A stretch of DNA of 64,000 nt, taken from Acanthosoma haemorrhoidale. Lineage: Eukaryota; Arthropoda; Insecta; Hemiptera; Acanthosomatidae. The notes beneath the pieces were generated by a model, which had not been told where the DNA came from, searched no databases, and saw only the letters and a program-made list of their open reading frames with translations. This document shows, one piece after another, positions 12,641 through 24,861 of this stretch. Each line of letters starts with the position of its first letter. Position 1 is the first letter of the stretch. The position numbers and the translations under genes are program-made. Location: NCBI GenBank assembly GCA_930367205.1, contig OV884014.1:117373768-117437767 (forward strand), in the 5' to 3' direction.

Positions 12641-14137
12641 AACATAATAGGGCAGGAATTATTGTACCAGCTATGAAATACGCATTTTTGTAAAATTCTA
12701 CTTTTTGACGATATTTTTCTTGTTTTGGTATGAGGAAATCATAATTGTTCAGGAGCTAACGTACCAGCTATAAAATACTCTTATATGTAAAAATTCAACT
12801 TTTTGACGATATTTTTCTCCTTTTCGTATCAGGAGAACATAATAGGGCAGGAGCTAACGTACCAGCTACGAAATACGCAATTTTTGTAAAAATTTGAGTT
12901 TTCGACGATATTTTCCTTGTTTTGGTATCAGGAGAACATAATCATAATTGTTCAGGAGCTAACGTACCAGCTATAAAATACTCTTATATGTAAAAATTTA
13001 ACTTTTTGATGTCATTTTCCCGATTTTGGTATCAGGAGAACATAATAAGGCAGGAGCTAACGTACTAGCTAAGAAATACGCATTTTTGTAAAAATTTGAG
13101 TTTTCGACGATATTTTCCTTGTTTTCGTATCAGGAGAACATAATAGGGCAGGAGCTGACGTACTAGCTATGAAATACTCATTTTTTAAAAATTCGACTTT
13201 TTGACGATATTTTCCTGGTTTTCGTATCAGGAGAACATAATAGGGCAGGAGCTGACGTACTAGCTATGAAATACGCATTTTTTAAAAATTCGACTTTTTG
13301 ACGATATTTTCCTGGTTTTCGTATCAGGAGAACATAATAGGGCAGGAGCTAACGTACTAGCTATGAAATACGCATTTTCGAAAAATTTGACTTTTTGACG
13401 ATATTTTCCTTGATTTCGTATCAGGAGAACATAATGGGGCAGGAGCTAACGTACTAGCTATGAAATACGCATTTTCGAAAAATTTGACTTTTTGACGATA
13501 TTTTCCTTGATTTCGTATCAGGAGAACATAAAAGAGCAGGAGCTAACGTTCCAGCTATGAAATACCCATTTTTTAAAAATTCGACTTTTTGACGATATTT
13601 TCCTTGTTTTCGTATCACGAGAACATAATGGGGCAGGAGCTAACGTACCAGCTATGAGATACCCATTTTTTTAAAATTTGACTTTTTGACGATATTTTCC
13701 TGGTTTTCATATCAGGAGAACATAATGGGGCAGGAGCTAACGTACTAGCTATGAAATACGCATTTTTGAAAAATTCAACTTTTTGACGATATTTTTCTCC
13801 TTTTCGTATCAGGAGAACATAATAGGGCAGGAGCTAACGTACCAGCTATGAAATACGCATTTTTGTAAAAATTTGACTTTTGGACGATATTATCTTTGTT
13901 TTGGTATCAGGAGAACATAATGGGACAGGAGCTAACGTACTAGCTCTAAATACGCATTTTTGTAAAAATTCGACTTTTTGACGTCATTTTTCTTGTTTTG
14001 GTATTAGGAGAACATAATGGGGCAGGTGCTAACGTACAAGCTATGAAATACGCATTTTTGTAAAAATTCAACTTTTTTAAAATGTTTTCTTTGTTTTGGT
14101 ATCAGGAGAACATAAAGGGGCAAGAGCTAACGTACAA
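12641..14137 (+). repeat. SatA block, about 15 monomers, scrambled
   Basis: The front half is out of canonical order. After m1 and an m2/m10 hybrid comes an m7-like monomer that passes at about 12937-12955 into the m1 tail ATCATAATTGTTCAG, then m2 again. Later, m5-type and m8-type monomers are each duplicated before m9, m9b and m10 to m13. Confidence 0.88.
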
Positions 14138-17100
14138 GATCATACGATCGTATGATCAAAGTTACGAGTGAATATGACATCAAATGATGTCAAATATGAT
14201 AGTGTGCCGTATCATTTGCACTTATTGTATCACGTGATACAATCGTATGATTGAAGTTACAGTGAATATACTATTAAATAATGTCGATTATGACAGTGTA
14301 CTGTATCATTGGCACTCATTGTATCACGTGATACGATCGTATGATTGAAGTCATGAATGAATATAACATCAAAAGATGTCGATTATGATAGTGTGCCGCA
14401 TCATTAGCACACATTGTATCACATGATACGATTGTATGATTGAAGTTACGAGTGAATATAACATCAAATGATTTCGAATATGATAATGAACCGCATCATT
14501 GGCAATCATTATATCACGTGATACCATCATATGATTGAAGTCACGAGTGAATATAACATCAAATGATGTTGGATATGATTGTATAATGTATCATTAGCAC
14601 TCATTGTTTCACGTGATAAGATCGTATGATTAAAGTTACAGGTGAATATAATATCAATTGATGTCGTATATGATAGCGCTCCATATCATTAGCACTTATT
14701 GTATCATGTGATATGATCGTATGATTGAAGTCACGAGTGAATATAACATCAAATAATGCTAAATATGATTGTTTAGTGTAGCATTGACACTCATTGTATC
14801 ACGAGATACGATCGTATGATTAAAGTCACGAGTGAATATACTATAAAATGATGTCGATTATGATAGTGTACCACATCATTGGCACTCATTGTTTCACGTG
14901 ATACGATCGTATGATTAAAGTTACAGGTGAATATAACATCAAATGATGTCGATTATGATAGTGTACCGCATCATTGGCACTCATTATATCTCGTGATACG
15001 ATCGTATGATGAAAGTTACGAGTGAATATAACATCAAATGATGTCGAATAGGATTGTATAATGTATCATTAGCACTCATTGTTTCACGTGATACGATCGT
15101 ATGATTAAAGTTACGATTGGAGATACTAATAAATGATGTTGAATATAATAGTGCACCATATCATTAGCACTTATTGTATCATGTGATGCGATCGTATGAT
15201 TAAAGTTACAAGTGAATATAACATCAAATGATGTCGATTATAATAGTGTACCGCATCATTGGCACTCATTATATCACGTGATACTATCGTATGATTGAAG
15301 TCACGAGTGAATATAACATCAAATAATGCTAAATATGATTGTATAGTGTAGCATTGACACTCATTGTATCACGAGATACGATCGTATGATTGAAGTCACG
15401 AGTGAATATAACATCAAATGATGTTGAATATGATTGTATAATGTATCATTAGCACTCATTGTTTCACGTGATACGATCGTATGATTAAAGTTACAGGTGA
15501 ATATAACATCAAATGATGTCGATTATGATAGTGTACCGCATCATTAGCACTCATTGTTTCACGTGATACGATCGTATGATTAAAGTTACGAGTAAATATA
15601 ACATCAAATGATGTCGAATATGATAATGTACCGTATCATTAGCACTCATATTATTACATGATACGATCGTATGATGAAAGTTACGAGTGAATATAACATC
15701 AAATGATGTTGAATATGATTGTATAATGTATCATTAGCACTCATTGTTTCACGTGATACGATCGTATGATTAAAGTTATGAGTGAAGATAACATCAAATG
15801 ATGTTGAATATGATTGTATAATGTATCATTAGCACTCATTGTTTCACGTGATACGATCGTATGATGAAAGTTACAGGTGAATATAATATCAATTGATGTC
15901 GTATATGATAGCGCACCATATCATTAGCACTTATTATATCATGTGATGTGATCGTATGATTAAAGTTACAAGTGAATATAACATGAAATAATGTCGATTA
16001 TAATAGTATAGCACATCATTGGCACTCATTATATCACGTGATACGATCGTATGATTAAGGTTACGAGTGAATAAACTATTAAATGATGTCGAATATGATA
16101 GTGTACCGCATCATTGGCACTCATTGTTTCACGTGATACGATCGTATGATTAAAGTTACAGGTGAATATAACATCAAATGATGTCGATTATGATAGTGTA
16201 CTGCATCATTGGCACTCATTATATCACTTGATACGATCGTATGATTGAGGTCACGAGTGAATATATCATCAAATGATGTTGAATATGATAGTGTTGCGTA
16301 TCATAAGCACTCATTGTATCACGTGATACGATCGTATGATGAAAGTTACGAGTGAATATAACATCAAATGATGTCGAATAGGATTGTATAGTATATCATT
16401 AGCACTTATTGTTTCACGTGATACGATCGTATGATTAAAGTTACGATTGGAGATACTAATAAATGATGTTGAATATAATAGTGCACCATATCATTAGCAC
16501 TTATTGTATCATGTTATGCGATTGTATGATTAAAGTTACAAGCGAATATAACATCAAATGATGTCGATTATAATAGTGTACCACATCATTGGCACTCATT
16601 ATATCACGTGATACGATCGTATGATTGAAGTCACGAGTGAATATAATATCAAATGATGTCAATTATGATAGTGTTGCGTATCATTAGCACTCATTGTTTC
16701 ACGTGATACGATCGTATGATTAAAGATACGATTGGAGATACTAATAAATGATGTTGAATATAATAGTGCACCATATCATTAGCACTTATTGTATCATGTG
16801 ATGCGATCGTATGATTAAAGTTACAAGTGAATATAACATCAAATGATGTCGATTATAATAGTGTACCGCATCATTGGCACTCATTATATCACGTGATACT
16901 ATCGTATGATTGAAGTCACGAGTGAATATAACATCAAATAATGCTAAATATGATTGTATAGTGTAGCATTGACACTCATTGTATCACGAGATACGATCGT
17001 ATGATTAAAGTCACGAGTGAATATAACATCAAATGATGTTGAATATGATTGTATAATTTATCATTAGCACTCATTGTTTCACGTGATACGATCGTATGAT

Positions 17101-17209
17101 TAAAGTTACGAGTGAATATACTATTAAATGATGTCGATTATGATAGTGTACCGCATCATAGGCACTATTTGTATCACGTGATACGATCGTATGATCAAAG
17201 CTACGAGTT
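14138..17209 (+). repeat. Long SatB array, about 32 monomers
   Basis: 3072 bp of the 95-bp SatB monomer. The core reads TATCACGTGATACGATCG then TATGATT, AAAGTTACGAGTGAATAT, AACATCAAATGATGTCG, ATTATGATAGTGTACCGC and ATCATTGGCACTCATTG. It opens with the standard 20-bp palindrome and closes with CTACGAGTT before AACATAATAGGGC. Its length equals 32 x 95 + 32. Individually recognisable monomers, such as ATACCATCATATGATTG at about 14521, recur in the same order in the arrays at 24862 and 28459. Confidence 0.95.
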
Positions 17210-19480
17210 AACATAATAGGGCAGGAATTATTGTACCAGCTATGAAATACGCATTTTTGTAAAATTCTACTTTTTGACGATATTTTTCTTGTTTTGGTAT
17301 GAGGAAATCATAATTGTTCAGGAGCTAACGTACCAGCTATAAAATACTCTTATATGTAAAAATTTAACTTTTTGATGACATTTTCCTTGTTTTGGTATCA
17401 GGAGAACATAATAAGGCAGGAGCTAACGTACTAGCTGAGAAATACGCATTTTTGTAAAAATTTGAGTTTTCGACGATATTTTCCTTGTTTTGGTATCAGG
17501 AGAACATAATGGGGCAGGAGCTAACGTACTAGCTATGAAATACCCATTTTTTAAAAATTTGACTTTTTGACGATATTTTCCTTGTTTTCGTATCAGGAGA
17601 ACATAATAGGCCAGGAGCTGACGTACTAGCTATGAAATACGCATTTTTTAAAAATTCGACTTTTTGACGATATTTTCCTGGTTTTCGTATCAGGAGAACA
17701 TAATAGGGCAGGAGCTAACGTACCAGCTATGAAATACGCATTTTTGTAAAAATTTGACTTTTGGACGATATTATCTTTGTTTTGGTATCAGGAGAACATA
17801 ATGGGACAGGAGCTAACGTACTAGCTCTAAATACGCTTATATGTAAAAATTTAACTTTTTGACGTCATTTTTCTTGTTTTGGTATTAGGAGAACATAATA
17901 AGGCAGGAGCTAACGTACTAGCTGAGAAATACGCATTTTTGTAAAAATTTGAGTTTTCGACGATATTTTCCTGGTTTTCATATCAGGAGAACATAATGGG
18001 GCAGGAGCTAACGTACTAGCTATGAAATACGCATTTTTGAAAAATTCAACTTTTTGACGATATTTTTCTCCTTTTCGTATCAGGAGAACATAATAGGGCA
18101 GGAGCTAACGTACCAGCTATGAAATACGCATTTTTGTAAAAATTTGACTTTTGGACGATATTATCTTTGTTTTGGTATCAGGAGAACATAATGGGACAGG
18201 AGCTAACGTACTAGCTCTAAATACGCATTTTTGTGAAAATTCGACTTTTTGACGTCATTTTTCTTGTTTTGGTATTGGGAGAACATAATGGGGCAGGAGC
18301 TAACGTACTAGCTATGAAATACGCATTTTTGAAAAATTCAACTTTTTGACGATATTTTTCTCCTTTTCGTATCAGGAGAACATAATAGGGCAGGAGCTAA
18401 CGTACCAGCTATGAAATACGCATTTTTGTAAAAATTTGACTTTTGGACGATATTATCTTTGTTTTGGTATCAGGAGAACATAATGGGACAGGAGCTAACG
18501 TACCAGCTATAAAATACTCTTATATGTAAAAATTTAACTTTTTGATGACATTTTCCTTGTTTTGGTATCAGGAGAACATAATAAGGCAGGAGCTAACGTA
18601 CTAGCTGAGAAATACGCATTTTTGTAAAAATTTGAGTTTTCGACGATATTTTCCTTGTTTTGGTATCAGGAGAACATAATGGGGCAGGAGCTAACGTACT
18701 AGCTATGAAATACCCATTTTTTAAAAATTTGACTTTTTGACGATATTTTCCTTGTTTTCGTATCAGGAGAACATAATAGGGCAGGAGCTGACGTACTAGC
18801 TATGAAATACGCATTTTTTAAAAATTCGACTTTTTGACGATATTTTCCTGGTTTTCGTATCAGGAGAACATAATAGGGCAGGAGCTAACGTACCAGCTAT
18901 GAAATACCCATTTTTTAAAAATTCGACTTTTTGACGATATTTTCCTGGTTTTCGTATCAGGAGAACATAATAGGGCAGGAGCTAACGTACCAGCTATGAA
19001 ATACGCAATTTTTGTAAAAATTTGAGTTTTCGACGATATTTTCCTTGTTTTGGTATCAGGAGAACATAATGGGGCAGGAGCTAACGTACTAGCTATGAAA
19101 TACGCATTTTCGAAAAATTCGACTTTTTGACGATATTTTCCTTGATTTCGTATCAGGAGAACATAAAAGAGCAGGAGCTAACGTTCCAGCTATGAAATAC
19201 CCATTTTTTAAAAATTCGACTTTTTGACGATATTTTCCTGGTTTTCATATCAGGAGAACATAATGGGGCAGGAGCTAACGTACTAGCTATGAAATACGCA
19301 TTTTTGAAAAATTCAACTTTTTGACGATATTTTTCTCCTTTTCGTATCAGGAGAACATAATAGGGCAGGAGCTAACGTACCAGCTATGAAATACGCATTT
19401 TTGTAAAAATTTGACTTTTGGACGATATTATCTTTGTTTTGGTATCAGGAGAACATAATGGGACAGGAGCTAACGTACAA
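17210..19480 (+). repeat. SatA block, about 23 monomers, rearranged
   Basis: The longest SatA block. It starts with m1 to m5, then several partial runs follow: m11-m12 with an m12/m2 hybrid (CTCTAAATACGCTTATATG near 17825), m10-m12 twice, and then m2 to m11. One m12 copy carries TTTTTGTGAAAATTCG and GGTATTGGGAG near 18230-18280. The same marker pair appears in the blocks at 31721, 34485 and 36371, tying this block to them. Confidence 0.88.
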
Positions 19481-19653
19481 GATCATACGATCGTATGATT
19501 AAAGTTACGAGTGAATATGACATCAAATGATGTCAAATATGATAGTGTGCCGTTTCATTTGCACTTATTGTATCACGTGATACAATCGTATGATTGAAGT
19601 TACAGTGAATATACTATAAAATGATGTCGATTGGCATTATGATGGCACTCGTT
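19481..19653 (+). repeat. Short SatB cassette
   Basis: 173-bp cassette with standard ends, entered from m11 followed by GGGACAGGAGCTAACGTACA rather than from m13. Its palindrome is followed by TTAAAG instead of CAAAG, so here it is 19 bp plus one changed base. Confidence 0.93.
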
Positions 19654-21631
19654 AACATAATAGGGCAGGAATTATTGTACCAGCTATGAAATACGCATTT
19701 TTGTAAAATTCTACTTTTTGACGATATTTTTCTTGTTTTGGTATGAGGAAATCATAATTGTTCAGGAGCTAACGTACCAGCTATAAAATACTCTTATATG
19801 TAAAAATTTAACTTTTTGATGACATTTTCCTTGTTTTGGTATCAGGAGAACATAATAAGGCAGGAGCTAACGTACTAGCTGAGAAATACGCATTTTTGTA
19901 AAAATTTGAGTTTTCGACGATATTTTCCTTGTTTTGGTATCAGGAGAACATAATGGGGCAGGAGCTAACGTACTAGCTATGAAATACCCATTTTTTAAAA
20001 ATTTGACTTTTTGACGATATTTTCCTTGTTTTCGTATCAGGAGAACATAATAGGGCAGGAGCTGACGTACTAGCTATGAAATACGCATTTTTTAAAAATT
20101 CGACTTTTTGACGATATTTTCCTGGTTTTCGTATCAGGAGAACATAATAGGGCAGCAGCTAACGTACCAGCTATGAAATACCCATTTTTTAAAAATTCGA
20201 CTTTTTGACGATATTTTCCTGGTTTTCGTATCAGGAGAACATAATAGGGCAGGAGCTAACGTACCAGCTATGAAATACGCAATTTTTGTAAAAATTTGAG
20301 TTTTCGACGATATTTTCCTTGTTTTGGTATCAGGAGAACATAATGGGGCAGGAGCTAACGTACTAGCTATGAAATACGCATTTTCGAAAAATTCGACTTT
20401 TTGACGATATTTTCCTTGATTTCGTATCAGGAGAACATAAAAGAGCAGGAGCTAACGTTCCAGCTATGAAATACCCATTTTTTAAAAATTCGACTTTTTG
20501 ACGATATTTTCCTTGTTTTCGTATCACGAGAACATAATGGGGCAGGAGCTAACGTACCAGCTATGAAATACGCATTTTTGAAAAATTCAACTTTTTGACG
20601 ATATTTTTCTCCTTTTCGTATCAGGAGAACATAATAGGGCAGGAGCTAACGTACCAGCTATGAAATACGCATTTTTGTAAAAATTTGACTTTTGGACGAT
20701 ATTTTCCTTGTTTTCGTATCAGGAGAACATAATAGGGCAGGAGCTGACGTACTAGCTATGAAATACGCATTTTTTAAAAATTCGACTTTTTGACGATATT
20801 TTCCTGGTTTTCGTATCAGGAGAACATAATAGGGCAGCAGCTAACGTACCAGCTATGAAATACCCATTTTTTAAAAATTCGACTTTTTGACGATATTTTC
20901 CTGGTTTTCGTATCAGGAGAACATAATAGGGCAGGAGCTAACGTACCAGCTATGAAATACGCAATTTTTGTAAAAATTTGAGTTTTCGACGATATTTTCC
21001 TTGTTTTGGTATCAGGAGAACATAATGGGGCAGGAGCTAACGTACTAGCTATGAAATACGCATTTTCGAAAAATTCGACTTTTTGACGATATTTTCCTTG
21101 ATTTCGTATCAGGAGAACATAAAAGAGCAGGAGCTAACGTTCCAGCTATGAAATACCCATTTTTTAAAAATTCGACTTTTTGACGATATTTTCCTTGTTT
21201 TCGTATCACGAGAACATAATGGGGCAGGAGCTAACGTACCAGCTATGAAATACGCATTTTTGAAAAATTCAACTTTTTGACGATATTTTTCTCCTTTTCG
21301 TATCAGGAGAACATAATAGGGCAGGAGCTAACGTACCAGCTATGAAATACGCATTTTTGTAAAAATTTGACTTTTGGACGATATTATCTTTGTTTTGGTA
21401 TCAGGAGAACATAATGGGACAGGAGCTAACGTACTAGCTCTAAATACGCATTTTTGTAAAAATTCGACTTTTTGACGTCATTTTTCTTGTTTTGGTATTA
21501 GGAGAACATAATGGGGCAGGTGCTAACGTACAAGCTATGAAATACGCATTTTTGTAAAAATTCAACTTTTTTAAAATGTTTTCTTTGTTTTGGTATCAGG
21601 AGAACATAATGGGACAGGAGCTAACGTACAA
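19654..21631 (+). repeat. SatA block, 20 monomers
   Basis: SatA part of the first 2151-bp unit. It runs m1 to m11, then m5 to m13. Confidence 0.92.
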
Positions 21632-21804
21632 GATCATACGATCGTATGATCAAAGTTACGAGTGAATATGACATCAAATGATGTCAAATATGATAGTGTG
21701 CCGTATCATTTGCACTTATTGTATCACGTGATACAATCGTATGATTGAAGTTACAGTGAATATACTATAAAATGATGTCGATTGGCATTATGATGGCACT
21801 CGTT
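21632..21804 (+). repeat. Short SatB cassette
   Basis: 173-bp cassette with the full 20-bp palindrome and the standard right end. Confidence 0.95.
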
Positions 21805-23782
21805 AACATAATAGGGCAGGAATTATTGTACCAGCTATGAAATACGCATTTTTGTAAAATTCTACTTTTTGACGATATTTTTCTTGTTTTGGTATGAGGA
21901 AATCATAATTGTTCAGGAGCTAACGTACCAGCTATAAAATACTCTTATATGTAAAAATTTAACTTTTTGATGACATTTTCCTTGTTTTGGTATCAGGAGA
22001 ACATAATAAGGCAGGAGCTAACGTACTAGCTGAGAAATACGCATTTTTGTAAAAATTTGAGTTTTCGACGATATTTTCCTTGTTTTGGTATCAGGAGAAC
22101 ATAATGGGGCAGGAGCTAACGTACTAGCTATGAAATACCCATTTTTTAAAAATTTGACTTTTTGACGATATTTTCCTTGTTTTCGTATCAGGAGAACATA
22201 ATAGGGCAGGAGCTGACGTACTAGCTATGAAATACGCATTTTTTAAAAATTCGACTTTTTGACGATATTTTCCTGGTTTTCGTATCAGGAGAACATAATA
22301 GGGCAGCAGCTAACGTACCAGCTATGAAATACCCATTTTTTAAAAATTCGACTTTTTGACGATATTTTCCTGGTTTTCGTATCAGGAGAACATAATAGGG
22401 CAGGAGCTAACGTACCAGCTATGAAATACGCAATTTTTGTAAAAATTTGAGTTTTCGACGATATTTTCCTTGTTTTGGTATCAGGAGAACATAATGGGGC
22501 AGGAGCTAACGTACTAGCTATGAAATACGCATTTTCGAAAAATTCGACTTTTTGACGATATTTTCCTTGATTTCGTATCAGGAGAACATAAAAGAGCAGG
22601 AGCTAACGTTCCAGCTATGAAATACCCATTTTTTAAAAATTCGACTTTTTGACGATATTTTCCTTGTTTTCGTATCACGAGAACATAATGGGGCAGGAGC
22701 TAACGTACCAGCTATGAAATACGCATTTTTGAAAAATTCAACTTTTTGACGATATTTTTCTCCTTTTCGTATCAGGAGAACATAATAGGGCAGGAGCTAA
22801 CGTACCAGCTATGAAATACGCATTTTTGTAAAAATTTGACTTTTGGACGATATTTTCCTTGTTTTCGTATCAGGAGAACATAATAGGGCAGGAGCTGACG
22901 TACTAGCTATGAAATACGCATTTTTTAAAAATTCGACTTTTTGACGATATTTTCCTGGTTTTCGTATCAGGAGAACATAATAGGGCAGCAGCTAACGTAC
23001 CAGCTATGAAATACCCATTTTTTAAAAATTCGACTTTTTGACGATATTTTCCTGGTTTTCGTATCAGGAGAACATAATAGGGCAGGAGCTAACGTACCAG
23101 CTATGAAATACGCAATTTTTGTAAAAATTTGAGTTTTCGACGATATTTTCCTTGTTTTGGTATCAGGAGAACATAATGGGGCAGGAGCTAACGTACTAGC
23201 TATGAAATACGCATTTTCGAAAAATTCGACTTTTTGACGATATTTTCCTTGATTTCGTATCAGGAGAACATAAAAGAGCAGGAGCTAACGTTCCAGCTAT
23301 GAAATACCCATTTTTTAAAAATTCGACTTTTTGACGATATTTTCCTTGTTTTCGTATCACGAGAACATAATGGGGCAGGAGCTAACGTACCAGCTATGAA
23401 ATACGCATTTTTGAAAAATTCAACTTTTTGACGATATTTTTCTCCTTTTCGTATCAGGAGAACATAATAGGGCAGGAGCTAACGTACCAGCTATGAAATA
23501 CGCATTTTTGTAAAAATTTGACTTTTGGACGATATTATCTTTGTTTTGGTATCAGGAGAACATAATGGGACAGGAGCTAACGTACTAGCTCTAAATACGC
23601 ATTTTTGTAAAAATTCGACTTTTTGACGTCATTTTTCTTGTTTTGGTATTAGGAGAACATAATGGGGCAGGTGCTAACGTACAAGCTATGAAATACGCAT
23701 TTTTGTAAAAATTCAACTTTTTTAAAATGTTTTCTTTGTTTTGGTATCAGGAGAACATAAAGGGGCAAGAGCTAACGTACAA
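21805..23782 (+). repeat. SatA block, 20 monomers
   Basis: SatA part of the second 2151-bp unit, with m5 to m11 duplicated. Confidence 0.92.
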
Positions 23783-23955
23783 GATCATACGATCGTATGA
23801 TCAAAGTTACGAGTGAATATGACATCAAATGATGTCAAATATGATAGTGTGCCGTATCATTTGCACTTATTGTATCACGTGATACAATCGTATGATTGAA
23901 GTTACAGTGAATATACTATAAAATGATGTCGATTGGCATTATGATGGCACTCGTT
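23783..23955 (+). repeat. Short SatB cassette
   Basis: 173-bp cassette with both standard junctions. Confidence 0.95.
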
Positions 23956-24861
23956 AACATAATAGGGCAGGAATTATTGTACCAGCTATGAAATACGCAT
24001 TTTTGTAAAATTCTACTTTTTGACGATATTTTTCTTGTTTTGGTATGAGGAAATCATAATTGTTCAGGAGCTAACGTACCAGCTATAAAATACTCTTATA
24101 TGTAAAAATTTAACTTTTTGATGACATTTTCCTTGTTTTGGTATCAGGAGAACATAATAAGGCAGGAGCTAACGTACTAGCTGAGAAATACGCATTTTTG
24201 TAAAAATTTGAGTTTTCGACGATATTTTCCTTGTTTTGGTATCAGGAGAACATAATGGGGCAGGAGCTAACGTTCCAGCTATGAAATACCCATTTTTTAA
24301 AAATTCGACTTTTTGACGATATTTTCCTTGTTTTCGTATCACGAGAACATAATGGGGCAGGAGCTAACGTACCAGCTATGAGATACCCATTTTTTTAAAA
24401 TTTGACTTTTTGACGATATTTTCCTGGTTTTCATATCAGGAGAACATAATGGGGCAGGAGCTAACGTACTAGCTATGAAATACGCATTTTTGAAAAATTC
24501 AACTTTTTGACGATATTTTTCTCCTTTTCGTATCAGGAGAACATAATAGGGCAGGAGCTAACGTACCAGCTATGAAATACGCATTTTTGTAAAAATTTGA
24601 CTTTTGGACGATATTATCTTTGTTTTGGTATCAGGAGAACATAATGGGACAGGAGCTAACGTACTAGCTCTAAATACGCATTTTTGTAAAAATTCGACTT
24701 TTTGACGTCATTTTTCTTGTTTTGGTATTAGGAGAACATAATGGGGCAGGTGCTAACGTACAAGCTATGAAATACGCATTTTTGTAAAAATTCAACTTTT
24801 TTAAAATGTTTTCTTTGTTTTGGTATCAGGAGAACATAAAGGGGCAAGAGCTAACGTACAA
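23956..24861 (+). repeat. SatA block, 9 monomers
   Basis: Order m1, m2, m3, m9, m9b, m10 to m13. Types m4 to m8 are absent. It ends with the standard entry into SatB. Confidence 0.92.

Larger units (their letters stand above)
19481..21631 (+). repeat. 2151-bp composite HOR, copy 1
   Basis: Short SatB cassette plus 20 SatA monomers. Monomers m5 to m11 are present twice, joined by an m11/m4 hybrid near 20690-20720 (TTTTGGACGATATTTTCC). The added segment is about 681 bp, or seven monomers. Both internal copies carry the diagnostic GGGCAGCAGCTAACG. Confidence 0.9.
21632..23782 (+). repeat. 2151-bp composite HOR, copy 2
   Basis: Same length and monomer order as copy 1, including the m11/m4 hybrid near 22840-22870 and two GGGCAGCAGC sites about 681 bp apart. 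The end differs slightly: AAAGGGGCAAGAGC here, ATGGGACAGGAGC in copy 1. This is a very recent tandem duplication. Confidence 0.92.

Noticed and set aside
14138..17209. CENP-B box in the SatB monomer
   Set aside because: No match to the TTCG-N4-A-N2-CGGG pattern was seen in either SatA or SatB monomers.
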